Below, in pieces: positions 46,843-61,000 of a stretch of DNA of 64,000 bases. The first letter of the stretch is position 1, and each line of letters opens with the position of its first letter. The position numbers and the translations under genes were made by a program. Under the pieces are notes generated by a model. The model searched no databases. It saw only the letters and a list, made by a program, of their open reading frames with translations, and was not told the DNA's origin. This DNA comes from Acanthornis magna (taxonomy: Eukaryota > Chordata > Aves > Passeriformes > Acanthizidae), in NCBI GenBank assembly GCA_036785705.1, contig JAWUZG010000359.1, forward strand, positions 372,001 to 436,000, given 5' to 3'.

Positions 46843-47793
46843 TCACGCTTTCTCTCGCCAGCCTATGTGCTGCCACCCTGGCAGTGCTCGGGCTCCTGCT
46901 TCCCTCCATCGGGAAGCACCCCCCTGGGCTTTCAAGCGCCTCCAGGAGTGACTTGCCAATGATTCTGCCCTCTTGGCGGGGGCGGGGCTTTGCTGCGCTA
47001 CCTGCTCCTTCCCACCCCCCCAGCTTTCCCTCCCCCCGTGCCCCGCCCAACTCCGGCTGTGCTCCCGGGGTGGCTGTGACTGCAGGAAAGGGGCACCCAC
47101 CCCCTCCAAATGGCACATTTCTGCCTCACCTCTAGACACAAGTCGGAGCGGCAGACTGCCTGCCACTGCCCTTTTGGCCTCCAAGCTGCCCAAGCTGGCC
47201 TTTGCAGGGAGCTGAGGGGGTGGCAGGGCCCTGGCTGTTTGCTGGAGAGGGCTGCCTGCCTTCGCTCGCTCGCACAGGGGCTCAGTCTCCTGCGGCATGG
47301 GCAGCTGCAGCACAGTGTGCAGGCCAAGGGCTCATCCCTGCCGCTTTCCCACCCCAGGTGGCCCCCACTCCCCACCCCCCCGGCCTGGAGCAGCCATGCT
47401 CCACGCCAGGACACCGCTGTCACCTGCACAGCCAAGGCCTCAGAGCAGCGGGCCTTGCGTACCACCAGGCCTGCGGCAGGGCCAGCCTCGGGCCTCGTGG
47501 GCACACGAGGAAGGGGCCACAATACTGTGTGCGCCCTGGCCCTGCCGCTTCTCCCCCAGCCTCTGGCCAGGCAGGAGCTCCCAGCCAGCCAGCCAGCCGC
47601 TCCCACAGCCAAGGGCCAACTGGCACCCTGGATCTTGCCCAAGCCAGGGGCCATTGTGACACGGCGGTGTTGTCACCGTGTCACAGGCAGGCACCCTGGA
47701 GATGCTGGCTGTGTTGATGCCGTGGAATGTTATTGGAAGCCAGGCTCCCCTGTGGCACCACGGCGCCTCAGGGAAGTGTGGAGACGGCAGAAA
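46843..47793. other. GC-rich, CpG-bearing block, right copy
   Basis: Mirror of 20690-21640. No gene is recognised in it. Confidence 0.55.
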
Positions 47794-47797
47794 ACAA

Positions 47798-48578
47798 GAG
47801 AGGAAAAGAAAGAGAGAAAGAAAGAGAGAAAGAAAGAGAGGAAGGAAGGAAGGAAGGAAGGAAGGAAGGAAGGAAGGAAGGAAGGAAGGAAGGAAGGAAG
47901 GAAGGAAGGAAGGAAGGAAGGAAGGAAGGAAGGAAGGAAGGAAGGAAGGATGGAAGGAAGGAAGGAAGGAAGGAAGGAAGGAAGGAAGGAAGGAAGGAAG
48001 GAAGGAAGGATGGAAGGAAGGAAGGAAGGAAGGGAGGGAGGGAGGGAGGGAGGGAGGGAGGGAGGGAGGGAGGGAGGGAGGGAGGGAGGAAGGAAGGAAG
48101 GAAGGAAGGAAGGAAGGAAGGAAGGAAGGAAGGAAGGAAGGAAGGAAGGAAGGAAGGAAGGAAGGAAGGAAGGAAGGAAGGAAGGAAGGAAGGAAGGAAG
48201 GAAGGAAGGAAAAGAAAGAATGAAAGAGAGAGAGAAAGAAAGAAAGGGAGAAGGATAGAGAGAAAGAGAGAAAGAGAGGAATTAAGAAAGAAAGAGGGGA
48301 AGAGAGAAAGAAAGAGAGAGAGAGAGAAAGAGAGAAAGAGGGAAAGAAAAAAGGAGAGAAAGATAGAAAGAGAGATTAAGAGAGTGATAAAGATTGAAAG
48401 AGAGAAAGAGAGAATGAGGGAAAGAAAGAAAGAAAGGGAAAGATAGAGAGAAAGAGAGAGATAAAGAAAGCAAGAAAGAGGAAAAGAATGAAAGAAAAAA
48501 GAGAGAGAGAGACAAAGAGAGAGAGAGAGAAAGAAAGAAAGTGAGAAAGAAAAAGAGAAAGAGAGAAAGAAAGGAAGG
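47798..48578. repeat. Long polypurine tract, (GGAA)n and (GAAA)n, right copy
   Basis: Mirror of the left pyrimidine tract. It lacks the CGCACCC-type interruptions but has two GGAT interruptions (near 47950 and 48010), so the two copies have evolved separately in repeat pattern. Confidence 0.95.
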
Positions 48579-49336
48579 TGCTAAGGCTGAACGTGTCAAT
48601 GGAAGCCTCAAAACACAGAGGACTCCAAGTGGTCAAAAACATCCAAGACATAGGTTCAGGCCTGGCCTCAAGCCTTCCAGAGAGTCCGCGTACAACCCCG
48701 GCGGAGAGAGACAACAGGAGGAAATATTTAGGAAATACTGCGTGGCAGGCCATAGCAAGTGAAGTCTCGGGCAAGAAAAATGGCGAGATGAGAAAGCAGC
48801 TTACCTTGCCAAGGTATCGAACAGCTTGGAAGTTCCACTTTGCCGAAACTCTGCACATTCGTCATCTTCTCCACACGCACCTGCCCACCTCTTCCTGCCT
48901 GGAGACTGAAGCTGTGCTCCATGGAAAAACAGGCACTTTACCAACCAAGTCCAGAGCACCGTTCCAAGTCCCGATGACCCTCACTGAAGGCGAGGTTACG
49001 GCCAGAGGACCCGCAATTCACTGCTCCAGAGTGAAGAACACCTGTGCTTCTGAAACAGCTAGAAGACAAAAGCGGATACAAATCAAGATGGGGCCATTTC
49101 AATGGTTCCCTTATCCGTGCCTGTTATCTGCACAGCTGCTAACCCCGACTCAGATTTGGCCTCCAATGAGTCAATGTCAATATGTCAATGTCAATACTTC
49201 AGGCATGCTGCCAATTATTATTCAAACACCATCCCTGAAATGGATTTTCTTCCTGCAAAAGAACAATAGAGTGTTTCCTAAAATGAGACAAAGTGCTCAG
49301 TGCCGTTGTGGTTGGGGAGAAGCGAGAAAATGTTAA
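48578..49336 (+). CDS. Unrecognised 252-codon ORF, right copy
   Basis: Same length as 19101-19859 and differing by three residues. No recognised domain. It is probably not a real gene. Confidence 0.2.
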   Translation: MLRLNVSMEASKHRGLQVVKNIQDIGSGLASSLPESPRTTPAERDNRRKYLGNTAWQAIASEVSGKKNGEMRKQLTLPRYRTAWKFHFAETLHIRHLLHTHLPTSSCLETEAVLHGKTGTLPTKSRAPFQVPMTLTEGEVTARGPAIHCSRVKNTCASETARRQKRIQIKMGPFQWFPYPCLLSAQLLTPTQIWPPMSQCQYVNVNTSGMLPIIIQTPSLKWIFFLQKNNRVFPKMRQSAQCRCGWGEARKC

Positions 49337-51273
49337 ATTATCTTATTTTGTGCATGAAAGAAAGAAACATTTCTCATAAGAGGGTACTTTACAAGGTGGA
49401 GCAAATTGTGTCATCTTCAAACACTGACTTTTGCAGAGGCCTCAGATATGAGAGGTGGATACTTTTGTCCCTTGAAGTGTGATTTATAAGAAATGTTGTG
49501 TTTGGCAGGCTGTTATAACATGTCATGGTGCTACTAAATGCAAGTCAGAAGTTCTTTATAATTCATTAGCATTCCTTCTTGATTGGAAACTACGCAGCCA
49601 CCTGCCCCTGCTGTTATTCAGAAGTAGGAGACAAGGTAGTCATTCAGAAAGTACTAGACTGACAAGCAGTTGGCAGGGATGAATACCAGTGTCTCAAAAA
49701 ACAAGTACAAAACAAGAGTAATGAAACTACACATGATTTACTGGTCAAACTAGTGATGTAAAGTGCTGGGACTTATGCAAACCTTGTTTCTGCATCAGAT
49801 AACCAGTGACTCATGTCAATATCAGGCAAATTCCTTGGTTCTGGGACACTGAGTTTGACAGCAATCAAGCACAAGCAAAATTGTTGCCACACTAGTTGTT
49901 ACAACACTCATACAAATGACACAACACTCACACAAATGACATAAATACAAGAACCACCAGAGAAAACTCTTTAGCATTAAAAGGAAATCTCTATCTAGTG
50001 TAACATATAATTTGCACATTCTACAATTCTCATCAGTGTATGCAATGTTAACTTCCAAGGATTCACCTGCATTTCTCAGCCTTAATTCTACCAAAAAATA
50101 CAAGCAGTCTGACTTCTATGCATCCAGCTTGTGCCAAACATCCATTTCTAATACCAAGAAACAAAGATTCAAAAAGAGTTCTTTGATACAAACATCTGCA
50201 TAAAGTTGATCAAAATTTAATCACTTATTTTTTCCCTTTCTCAGTTCATGCTGTAGACAGGCTGGATGGAAGCATTCCCCCTTTTGATTTCTTTACTTTG
50301 AAAATTGTATATCTCAACACTGACATGGGGATTTTCTACAGTGTGTTACAATACTGATGTCTGTTTAGGACTGTACATCTTTTATCGACAACAAACTGCC
50401 AAAGTCTATGACTGTGATCACTGACATTTCACATACTCAGGTCCAAAGACAGGCGGTGGCAGTCAGATTAGACCATTTGCTATGCTGTGTTCCTTAGAAA
50501 TATAAAAACATATGTAGCCCCGAAAGCATAGCTAATTTAGCTGTAATACAGTTTTAAGTAATTTTAAACGTTAAAGGGATACAGAACCACCATTTACTTC
50601 AGTACACTCAGTTACTAGCCCATATCAGAGACCTGTTTTCCCTGAGCTACTCACATACTTACAATGTGAAGCTTTTAAAAGGTGGATTTGTTGATACAAA
50701 TCCAGTCATAACAGTGAGAAAAATGAAGTATTGCAAAACTGTTTTCTAATATATATATATATTTTACAACATGTGTGGCAGGCCAGTTTTCTGTGCAGAA
50801 TTTGTACAAACAGCTGAAAAAAGTGTGGAAGAGGATCATGCTCTGGATTTCTTCCATTTTGAAAACCAGTAACTAAGTTTTCAAAATCCATACACATCCT
50901 TTTATGCCTTAAAATGATTATATACCAAGTCCACAGCAATAGCTTATTTTTTTCTTGAAAAAAAGAGCACAGGAAGAATATAATTTCTAGCTGCAACTTG
51001 ACCTATGAATCACATCCATAATATCTACAAAGACTTTATGTGAAAATCATTTCCCCATCACTTGCATAATACTCTTATACTATACTTGTATACATGTAGC
51101 ATATGAACACATACCTTTAATAGATTAAGTTATTAATTACAATTTCAAAGTTTACAGTTGTTGTTTTTTGATCTCTTTATAGAGGGTTGGTAAAAAAGAG
51201 ACTGAAATGAATCCCGCATGAGGAAAGCAAAAGGGAAATACTGGTGAACTTATATAAAATAGGTGTATAAATA
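49337..51273. other. Unassigned arm sequence, right copy
   Basis: Mirror of 17166-19100; nothing recognised. A 2-bp indel near the (TA)n run alters ORF length relative to the left copy. Confidence 0.5.
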
Positions 51274-51316
51274 CTTATCTGCTCTCCTCCTGCTATTACA
51301 GAGAAGAGCAGATAAG
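51274..51316. repeat. Hairpin (16-bp arms), right copy
   Basis: CTTATCTGCTCTCCTC pairs with GAGAAGAGCAGATAAG with one mismatch; mirror of 17123-17165. Confidence 0.75.
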
Positions 51317-51448
51317 CTATATAGCTAAGACTGCAATTTTCTAGCCTGCAAAAAGCCCAGCATTATCACTATGCACACTCTTTCACCTCGCACCTGTACA
51401 CTATGTACAACTCTTTCAGTTTTCAAGGAACAATTTAATGCCCTTCAT

Positions 51449-51564
51449 CTGGAGCTTTAGACTGGACTGTAGCAAGCATTTTTTAACTGAAAGGGGGGTC
51501 AAACACTGGAACAGCCTTTCCTAGAGAGGTAGTGAGGTCCCAAGCCTGTCAGGGTTTAAGAGGC
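51449..51564 (+). mobile_element. CR1 LINE 3' end, inner fragment, right copy
   Basis: Mirror of 16875-16990, here in sense orientation. It ends in GAGGC, the 5-bp duplication next to the LTR. Confidence 0.85.
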
Positions 51565-52955
51565 TGTCGTGGGTTTGACCCTGGCTAAATGCCAGGCACC
51601 TACGACGTTTGCTCTCTATGCTCTCTCCTGCTGCAGCTATGCAGAGGAGAGGGAAAATTAACACAAAACACTGGACTTATGAGTTGAGATAAGACCACTG
51701 ATAAGGGGACGCACTAGATTCAGGGCAAAAGCAGGCGGGGAAACTTAAAGTTGCAAAAAAAAGTGATTTATTAGTCTAACAGAGTCGGAGGATAAATCAG
51801 AGATAAAAATAAGCTCTCAAGACACCGTTTCTTCACTGACCCCCCTTCCCTCTTAAGGCAGCGCTTCCCAGCTCACCCCCTCCCACCTTTCTAACTAACC
51901 AACAACTCCCAGGCAGGGGCAGGGTGTGGGGTTTTTTCTTTAAGTCAGTCCATCACAATTCTTCTGCTACAGACACTGTTTCTCTATTCGCCCCCTCCTT
52001 CCATTCAACCAGCAGATCCGGGTTGGGGCAAGATATGTGGCTTTTCTTAGTCAGTCCAACGCCACAATTCTTCTGCTACAAACACTGTTTTTCTGCTCAC
52101 CCCTCTCCCTATTAAGGCCATTTCTCAGCTCACCCCCTCCCTCCTTCCTTCTAACCAACAGCTCCGGGGTGGGGGCAGGGCATGGGGGTTTTCCTTTGGT
52201 CAGGGTCAGTCCATCAGGGGAAAAGAATCCTCTACTTAGCCATGGGGATCCCTCCCACAAGAGACAGTCCTCTGCGAACTTCTTTGGCGTGGGTCCAATC
52301 TCACGAGCAGCCCCGCCCGATTGCTGCTGTCCGAGATTCTCTCCAGGCTGCAGACTTCCAAGCCGAGGCCAGGCTGTTTCCATCCCGGGAGCAAGGCCTT
52401 TCTCTCTCCTGCAAGGCTTTTGCAACTCTCAGTCTCTGGGACTCCCACTGGATCACAGCTTCCTGCAGGCTTCCACCTGCTCCTCTGGCGTGGGCACCTC
52501 CCCACAGGCTGTGGGGGGTTCTCTGCATCCCCCTGGACCCCATGGGCTGCAGGGGGACCACCTGCTCCCCCATGGTCTTCACCACGGCTGGCAGAGGGTT
52601 TTCAGCTCCGGCGCCAGGAGCATCTCCTCCCCCACCTTCTCCACTGACCTTGGTGCCTCCATGTTGTTCTCCCTCACATATTTTTACCTCCTTCTCCTCC
52701 TTCCCTGGCTACAAAGAAGTGCGTGCTTACCTTGTTTTGATTTCTTCTTAAATATGTTTTCACAGAGGCGTAACTAACATCTCTAATTGGCCCAGGTTTG
52801 GCCAGCAGCATGTCCATCATCTTCAGAGCCATCAGAGATTGGCTCTGCTGGACATGGTGGAGAAATGTCCAGAATCTTTACTCAGGACATGCAGGAGCCA
52901 TCTTTGTACCCCACCCTATCCACTGGCAAAAACTGGGCCAGGCAAAACTACCACA
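51565..52955 (+). mobile_element. Solo LTR inserted in CR1, right copy
   Basis: A 1391-bp LTR starts TGTCGTGGGTTTGACC and ends AAAACTACCACA, flanked by GAGGC on both sides (51560-51564 and 52956-52960). Compared with the left copy it shows a 1-bp indel and, by eye, several substitutions per 700 bp, more than the inner arm shows. Confidence 0.88.
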
Positions 52956-53182
52956 GAGGCATTTTGACAAGACCCTTACGTACAAGCTTTGACTTGGTTG
53001 GTCCTTGGTCAGGTGGGTGGACTAGGTGATTATTGCACTTCAACTGAAATAATCTATTTTATTCTATTCTATTCTATTCTATTCTATTCTATTCTATTCT
53101 ATTCTATTCTATTCTATTCTATTCTATTCTATTCTATTCTATTCTATCCCTATCCCATCCTATCCCATCCCATCTCTCCTCT
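52956..53182 (+). mobile_element. CR1 LINE 3' end with (ATTCT)n tail, right copy
   Basis: Mirror of 15246-15482. The ATTCT/CCATC tail differs in length by 10 bp between the arms. Confidence 0.85.
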
Positions 53183-55582
53183 AACAAGTAATAAGGAAGC
53201 AGGGTATCTAGCTTAGATTCTAGCTCTTTTTAAAATTGTGTTAAAATTGTAGGGGGTCACAGCTGAGGAAATTCTGCCAATATCACACCAAAAACTTCCT
53301 GCTTCACAGTATGAAGCCTGGTACAGTGGAAATCCTATTAAGACAAATATTTACAGATAAAAATGATGTTGAATGAAAGTTTCAGTGTTCTCTTTTTCAT
53401 CAGCAGTTACGCAAATCACTTTCTGCTCTACCACAAATATTGATTTATATTAATCACAAAACCTTCATGACTTGCAGGCATGAAAGAAAATCAATACAGT
53501 AATGGTTGGTTTTCTGCTAGCCAGCACATTTGTGTGACAGAAGAGGGCACACAATGAAGCCCTGTGGTAAGTCTGTAGGTAAACGGATGAGAAATGTGAG
53601 AGCAAAAATGCTGGTAGTGAATGGGAAGTAAATCCTTTAACAGCCCTAACACAAATATGCTTTGAATGCTGATTTTACTCCATCTCAGAAGCCTATATTT
53701 AGAATTCAGCATGGGAGAACAGCTCTAGGAACCACATTTCCACAAGGCATTTGGTACATCTCAGACTTATTATTCAGATGCTACTGACAGATCTCCTCTC
53801 CTACTCTTCATACGTAAAAATTGCCACAATGAAGCTTAATTATTCAGTAGTAACAGTGCATTTCATTCATACACACTTCTCTGTAAAACAGACACTGCTG
53901 TGTAACTCCATGACCAATGTAACAATGTGCTCTTTAAAATAACACCTCCATGATCTCAAACATACCTGTGTCAGAAAAGTCAGCATACAGATGAATTACT
54001 ACTTCTGTGTCACTGGAACTGATATAACAGGATCTGTAGCATGAAAACCAAAGCACAGATGCCAGCTGAATCACACAGCTGATAGAACGAGACTAAAAGA
54101 GAGTAAAATACATCCATCTGTCCTGACTGAGGTACTGACTTCTTAGACTACTCTGTCTCCTGAAATGCACAAGGCCAGTGCAGTCAACAGAGAGATTCTT
54201 GTTTATGTTTGCAATGAATTTTCACATAGACCTTTTTCTACTGAATTGTGGTTTACCGCTCACAAGCTGAATCTAGTTCTGCTTAAAAAAAATAGTGCTA
54301 TTAGTCTATGCAATTCTGTAATGGAGTAGGAAATAAAGATTATAAAAAGTCACTGAATGCACTCTCTTAAAGTGTCCCAAAATTCCTTTTGCAGATAAGA
54401 AATTTTGGGGAAAGTCAGTTTTCTTTTTGTAGTGCACCAGGGAGGCAAAACTGCATGCCACAATCTTAATTACAGTTTTACATGCTCGGAAATGAGCTAT
54501 GCTGTCAGTAGTTTGTAGCTACAGTAAATGAAAGCAGAATCTACTTTTTAGTGACAGAAGACAACATAAGAAAAGTATGAGTATGCATTAGTAGCACTTA
54601 AAGAGATTATGATACGGCTGAAGATTTTTATAACATTAACTTCCAATATTAATGAATGCACATGAATTTCAGACATAACAATTTCTATTTAATTTACAAG
54701 GCTGCCAGTTTGTCTTTAAAGACAATTCAAAAGGGAAACAAAAATGACAATCACAAAAAAAATACCTATTTAAATCTTTAAATCTAATCTGTGGAACCTG
54801 CTTCACAAATGAACTCTTTGCAGTAATGCATTCCTGTCTTGATAAAATGTTGAGATTTGCAAGGAAATGAACAGATACTATTTTCTAATTCTCTCTAGAA
54901 ACCCAGAAAAGAACGGTTAGGTTCTATTGACCCTGTCTAAATGAAGCTGGAGGAACTGTCCAGAGCATATGAATATAATATAAATATAAAAATATAATAA
55001 AAACTGTAAATTTGGAGGTGGTAGTCTTGACCAGGTTGGTTGATGTTCTTTCTACTGAGGTCTGCTTTTCTCCTGTGAAGTTACTGACTGTAATGCAGGT
55101 GAATAACAACCAACAAGAAACTGGTAACAAAAGTGTAATGGATTATTGCATCAATGATTTCTGTGATTTCACTTAAGGTGATCATTTGCTACTAAATTCT
55201 GCTATTTAGAGGTTGAATTATCTCAAAATTGTATTGTAATTTAAACAATTGGTAAAAGTCCTAAAGTAGGAATGCTAATATGGGCTTTAGAGGGGAAGAA
55301 AAAAGCAACAAGAAGGAAGATTTAACAAAATATTTGGAAATTTTAAAAATAATTTTACTCTGTAAGTGCAAAGAAGGTGAGTATGCATTTTATGGAATTC
55401 AGTAAGCGAAAAAATTTATCTGCAACCATTATTTCTCCTTCTTTGTATACAGAACCCCTATATAATGTGAGAAATCACTGAAAAATATTTTACTAAAAAC
55501 AAGACTAGTGTAATATCATGCAGCCTAAGGAAAAATTGTGGAGTTTTTATACATCAAAATGCTTTACAGAATGAAATGTTCT

Positions 55583-55585
<3 letters not shown>
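53183..55585. other. Unassigned arm sequence, right copy
   Basis: Mirror of 12843-15245; nothing recognised. Confidence 0.5.

Positions 55586-55615
<30 letters not shown>
55586..55615. repeat. Poly-T tract (T30), right copy
   Basis: Mirror of the A32 tract at 12811-12842, two bases shorter. Confidence 0.9.
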
Positions 55616-55620
<5 letters not shown>

Positions 55621-57704
55621 TGAAAATATAAGTGTTTTCCTGGTACTTTCAATACAAACAAAAGTACTTTGGAACAAAAGCCTCAAAACATTTAATGCAA
55701 GCACTGGAATATATTTCCCTGAGTCCTTATGTAATGTTACTTTTCAAAAAAGACAACTTCAGTGCAAAACCTGCAATCCTCAAGCCCTGGAGAACTGTGG
55801 GAGCTGTAGTTCCAGCGACTGTCACTTCACCTTCTCCGTCACCTGCAAACTCTGTGGTCAGACTCAGCCTTTTGCCAAATTCAGAATATCTCTGCACACA
55901 GAGATCTGGGGGTCAGGCAGTACAGGAGGAGTGAAGAATGAGGGAAGAACGCACCCACACACAGCTCCCACGAGGCACCAGAGCAGCACACACCTGCCAC
56001 ACACACCTCAAAGTCACCTGAAATGAGACTCCGCAACTCAGCAAACTGTTTTCATTTTGTTTGATTCAAACTAAAGGTTTACTTTAGATTTCCATGGCAG
56101 AATATTTGCATCTGAAGGCACTGAGAGGGAGTTGAGGTTATTGGGTTTTATGACCAGAAGAGACATGAAACCAGAGACATGAATGAGGCTCTCCAGCAAC
56201 TCACAGAATTCATCAGTCATGTGTTTCCTACCCTGCAAGAACTTCAGCTCCACACAGTAGCAATATTCCCTCCCGGCTAAATTCTATGCCTATGTAATTA
56301 TATCCAGTTCTGCTGCAGTTAATAAAGCGGCAGAAATTTACAGCAAGGGTTAGCACACCAATCTCAGCCACCTTCAGCCTTGGTATTAAGCACAGAATAT
56401 CTCCATTTATCTCATTTGTTCCTTTCATAAACATCTTTAGAAGAGTTCTACCTATTGCATAAGAATTTATTTCCTCAAATTACTACATCACGCATCAGAG
56501 TAATTTCAACACTTATTTCCTTTCAACAATTCAGATAATTATGTTTAAGGACTTAGAACAAGCTTACATAAAGTCACTTTACTTTATTTATTATGTGACG
56601 GTTGCTGTATTACTCATGAGTAACCAGAGCCTGTCACATTGCAAAATTTCATGAATAATATGTCATATATTATGCATGCATGTATAGTTCAGCATTGTCA
56701 AATATAACCAAACAATTAATAAAACAAACGAAGAATGCATAATTGAAGTGCTAAATCTGAGAACTCAGAATTGAAATTACTAACAGAGGATTACCCATCT
56801 GCCAGGAAAATATCCATTGTAAGCAATCCGAGTGCAGTCAACCAATCTACAGTTTTTTTTAAAAATTAAGTATTGCTATTAGAAACTGATTATACTTTTT
56901 AACAGCAATAAATCCCCATGAAATTAGTTATTGTTTACCATAGCTGTAGCATTAACCTTTTGAAGCAAATTTAGCAAATTGCTAGCTAATGCTAATGACC
57001 AATTTTGAAAGGGATTACTCCTTAATTATATCATATACAGTAGTAGTCATAAGATAGGATCATTTTGACGCCAGCTGCATCTTAACAGGAACAGTCTGAA
57101 TTGGAACGAAGAACATTAACCCAAAATCAGTAGGTCGTATAATTAGAAGGAGCATGAGGACTACTCAGATGTGGTTTTTTTTGTATGACCAGGAAAAAAG
57201 AAACACCTTTGGTTTACATTAGAATGATCATGCTCTTTTAAAAGAACAGCTAAAGCGTGAACAACTGCTCCCAAGGACCTATCTATTGTCAGACTTATGC
57301 AGTGTGCTTGCTCAATTGTTTGCTTCGTGTGACCTAACCACCAGGACACAAGGGAACATGGGACAGCCTTATTTTCAAGGCAGACATTTATTATTTAGGA
57401 GACCCTGAGTTACAAAGCTTTTAGAAAGGGCCACTAGCTTCTTTTCTTACAAAACCACCACCAACATAGCAAATAATCTCTTCAAAACCTGTTTATTCTA
57501 TATAATATGTTACGAGCCACTGCAGCTATTAGTATTAAATGCAAATTTCAGAATCTGATCAATATATGCAAGATCGTTTAATTAAATTGGTGTTAGTTTT
57601 ATCTGTGGTTGAAATGGAATAAAATGGAAAATGATTGTCACAATTCCATTGCCTCTTATTCCAAAGGAGCTGCTGGATGTGCTTTTGACCCCAACTCAGG
57701 CAGA
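55616..57704. other. Unassigned arm sequence, right copy
   Basis: Mirror of 10717-12810; nothing recognised. Confidence 0.5.
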
Positions 57705-57783
57705 GTTTCAGGGGGTTTCAGGGGGTTTCAGGGGGTGAAATTGTAGCAAAGAATTCAGGGGGTGAAATTGTAGCAAAGAATTC
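57705..57783. repeat. Small VNTR, right copy, one unit longer
   Basis: TTTCAGGGGG occurs three times before the two longer units, against two in the left arm. Confidence 0.9.
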
Positions 57784-57949
57784 TTCTTACAAGAAGCAGG
57801 GATTTTCTAGCACCTCCAAGAACCAAGGAGCTCCTGCCACAACAGAAGTGCAAGAGCAATGGTTGTAGGCTGCTGCTGTGCCAACTCCGGCAACTGAAGC
57901 CATCTCCTCAACTCCAAATAAATTAAGCACTCTCCAGCATCTTCTGTAT

Positions 57950-58003
57950 ATTCTACCCCATGCAATTAGGTCAGGAAGATGACCTAATTGCAGGGTGTAG
58001 AAT
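57950..58003. repeat. Strong hairpin (24-bp arms), right copy
   Basis: Mirror of 10433-10486, with the same stem and the loop GGAAGA. Confidence 0.85.
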
Positions 58004-61000
58004 AAGTAGAAGCACAAAATGTCCACATTTATGCTTGTAGAAGCAGAGTCCCCCGAAATGGGGAAAAAATCAGATCTTCCAAGCAGAAAATGAGGATATT
58101 TAGCAAAATGCAGCAATGTTCTACAGCAAGTGCAACTCACAGCAGCCATTTCTGCCCATGGCTTTGTGACATTGGCAAGTGGCTGCCACGTCACTGCCAG
58201 CACAGTGGCCTCCATCTCTTCTCCCTTAGTACAGCTGAAGAGCTGGTTTTAGAGTATGGGAGGAGCTCACTCTCTCTCCTGCAGATAACCAAGTGCTCCC
58301 TAAAGCACAAGATCTGATATGGAGGCACAAGTGGTATTTACTCCAAACCTCATTTCAGGCTCATTTAAGATTGATCTGCAGTACAAATGACAAAGTATTT
58401 GTCATATATAAATTTGCTAAAATGAAATAAAGTAAATGGCACACAAAATCTCATGTAATCCCCTGGTTAATCAAAACTGCTAAAGGGCTTAAATACTTAA
58501 AGTATTACAGCTCCAACTTGAAAATCATCTTTTTTCATGTTTGTTACTTATTTTTGTGCATGGCTAAGATGAGTAAAATCTCGAACCAGAGGGATAACTA
58601 CTCCCAAACACGCAGGCATTTGGATCCAGATCTGAACTTTGTGGTTGGCCTTGCCTCCCACTGGCTGAAGCCCAAACCTCCATTACCAAGCACCCCAAAC
58701 TGTGATACTGATGAGAACACATGTGGGAAACTTTGCTCTTACGCACATATAACTCCAAAGTTGTCACCACTTCCCTCTCCACAGCCTTGGCTGTGAATGA
58801 AGCCCAGTGGTGCCGCAGTTCATTCTTCCTCCTCTTTATATTCATATTTTCTCCCCACTTTGAAATATATTTTCATACAATGCCAACTGGAAGCCCTCAA
58901 AGCTGGAATGCTTGCTGTCACTTAGACTATGCAAGGGAGGCAAATTTTATTGGAAACATTCCTTCCTTTCCTTTTAAGTTTTGCTGCTCCCACGCTGTTG
59001 TTGGCAGCTTTAGATCCATATCAGAAGAAAAGCATGTAAAATGCATGCAGTTAGGCAGTGGTCCTCTAAGGCACTTCATGTGCACAAATATCTGCAGCTG
59101 TGCACTGCTTCTGATCTGCAGGAGACTTCATATGGGCACTGAGATCAGCACACATCAAATCCCTGTTATTAAACACATGTGTCTTTAAAGCAATGAGCCT
59201 TAATTCCTGTTAAGAGAGTCCAATAAGAAGAAGAAAAATAAATTATATTCGCCCCTAGCAGAAGGGAAATGACAATCTCATTCTCTCTGTTCAGGTCATA
59301 CCAGCCCGGAAATGCAAGAACATAAAAGACTAATAAGGCTTATAGTGAGATGTCTTAAAAATCCTGAAGTACACTTAGCATTCAAATAATATTTACAGTT
59401 TTTTCCTCTCTATATATAGCCAGATGTCTGTAATGACTTAACACTCTTGGTAGGCAGCAAGAACAGTCAGCTAAAAGCCAAAACTAAGTGCATTCAGATT
59501 CCTACCTGATGTATATTTTTAACCATGAAGATGAGAAGCTGGGAACAAATTAACAGGCAAGGTATTAATCTCAAAGCACATTTATATTGAGTTTAACTGT
59601 CTTACTGAAAGTAATCCTTATAAACTAAGGAGCACAGAGCATAACAAAGGAGAAGCTAAGTGATAATTGAGGAGTTGCTATATGCAAGTGAGACTAGCTG
59701 ACGCAAAAGTCCACTTTGGCTTCATGCCCTGAAATCATATGCTGCAAATGAAGTAAAAACACGAAGGAGATTGATGGAAAAGCCAATGAACAGTAACACT
59801 TCCTTGCAATTATTATTTTTCTTTCTTATATATGAATTGAGATATAACTCCATGCTGACCTTTGAAATACATGCCTAAAAAGTACAGCATTTTAGCCCTG
59901 AGTTTAGGAAATGTAATGTAAGATGAGAGACTTAGGAAGGCATACAGCAATAATTCGCAGGAAATACTGCACTTCTGTCATGTAATTTTACAACCAACAT
60001 AAATTCATATGGGTACATATTTCAGCTGGCTTCTAGAGAGCTACCCATCAGTACAAATCCCCACTGAATGGAGCAGCCATACACCTCAAAAGATATTGGC
60101 ATTAGTAGAACCATATCTTGCAGCCTTGCTCATGCAGAAATTCCTACCAACACCTTGAGAAATGTTACTGGTACAAAAAATTTAGGACACAACAGAAAAG
60201 CTGGCAATATGCTGAACAGAGGCCTCTTTCTTTTTCTAGACTCTGCTTGCCAGGTTACTGATAAAATCAAATCTTTATACATGGTTGTGTTTCTGCCCTG
60301 CTTTTGAGATTTGCACTCTATGTGCAAATCTATATTTGGGCCTTTATCCATGGCTGTGCACAAGGTGTTTCAGGACATCTCTCCAGCCTGAGCACAAGCC
60401 CTAGAGGATCCAGTGGTACTGATGGGCACAGCAACTCACAAAAGACTCACAGCTATCATCTACAAGGAATATTCAATGATATGCATAGAACAGGTTGGTG
60501 ATTCCTACCCTAGCACCCTTGTGTTTCTAGTGAATATATAGATCCAACAGGACACACACCCTGGCAAAAGTTTAGATATTTCTGATTTTACTTACAGAAG
60601 GACAAAGTCTTGGTGGTTACATTTAGCAGGGAAATAAAAGAATTGCTGCTTTTTAAGTCTTTTAATACTGGATTTTTAAATAATTCATTCTACATGTATA
60701 ATATGTAATTGAATTATCCTAGGCAACAATCAGCTGGAAAAGGCTGGAGGTTTTTTAGGGTTATTTTTGCTTTACTTCCCAGTGTAGTATAATCTTAAAT
60801 TGCAGATATGGGTATCTGACATTATACTATGCCAAGAAAAACCCTTCACACTTCCATTTATTTTTTCTACTCAGCAGATGGCCATTTAGTGGATGCAAGC
60901 TTCTGCACTGAGGTGTATAAGAGCTGCTCTTATAACCTTTATCTTTGGAGTGAGGTAGGCTTGGTACCTTTTAGTTACTTTCCTTCAGTGTGAGCCTGCC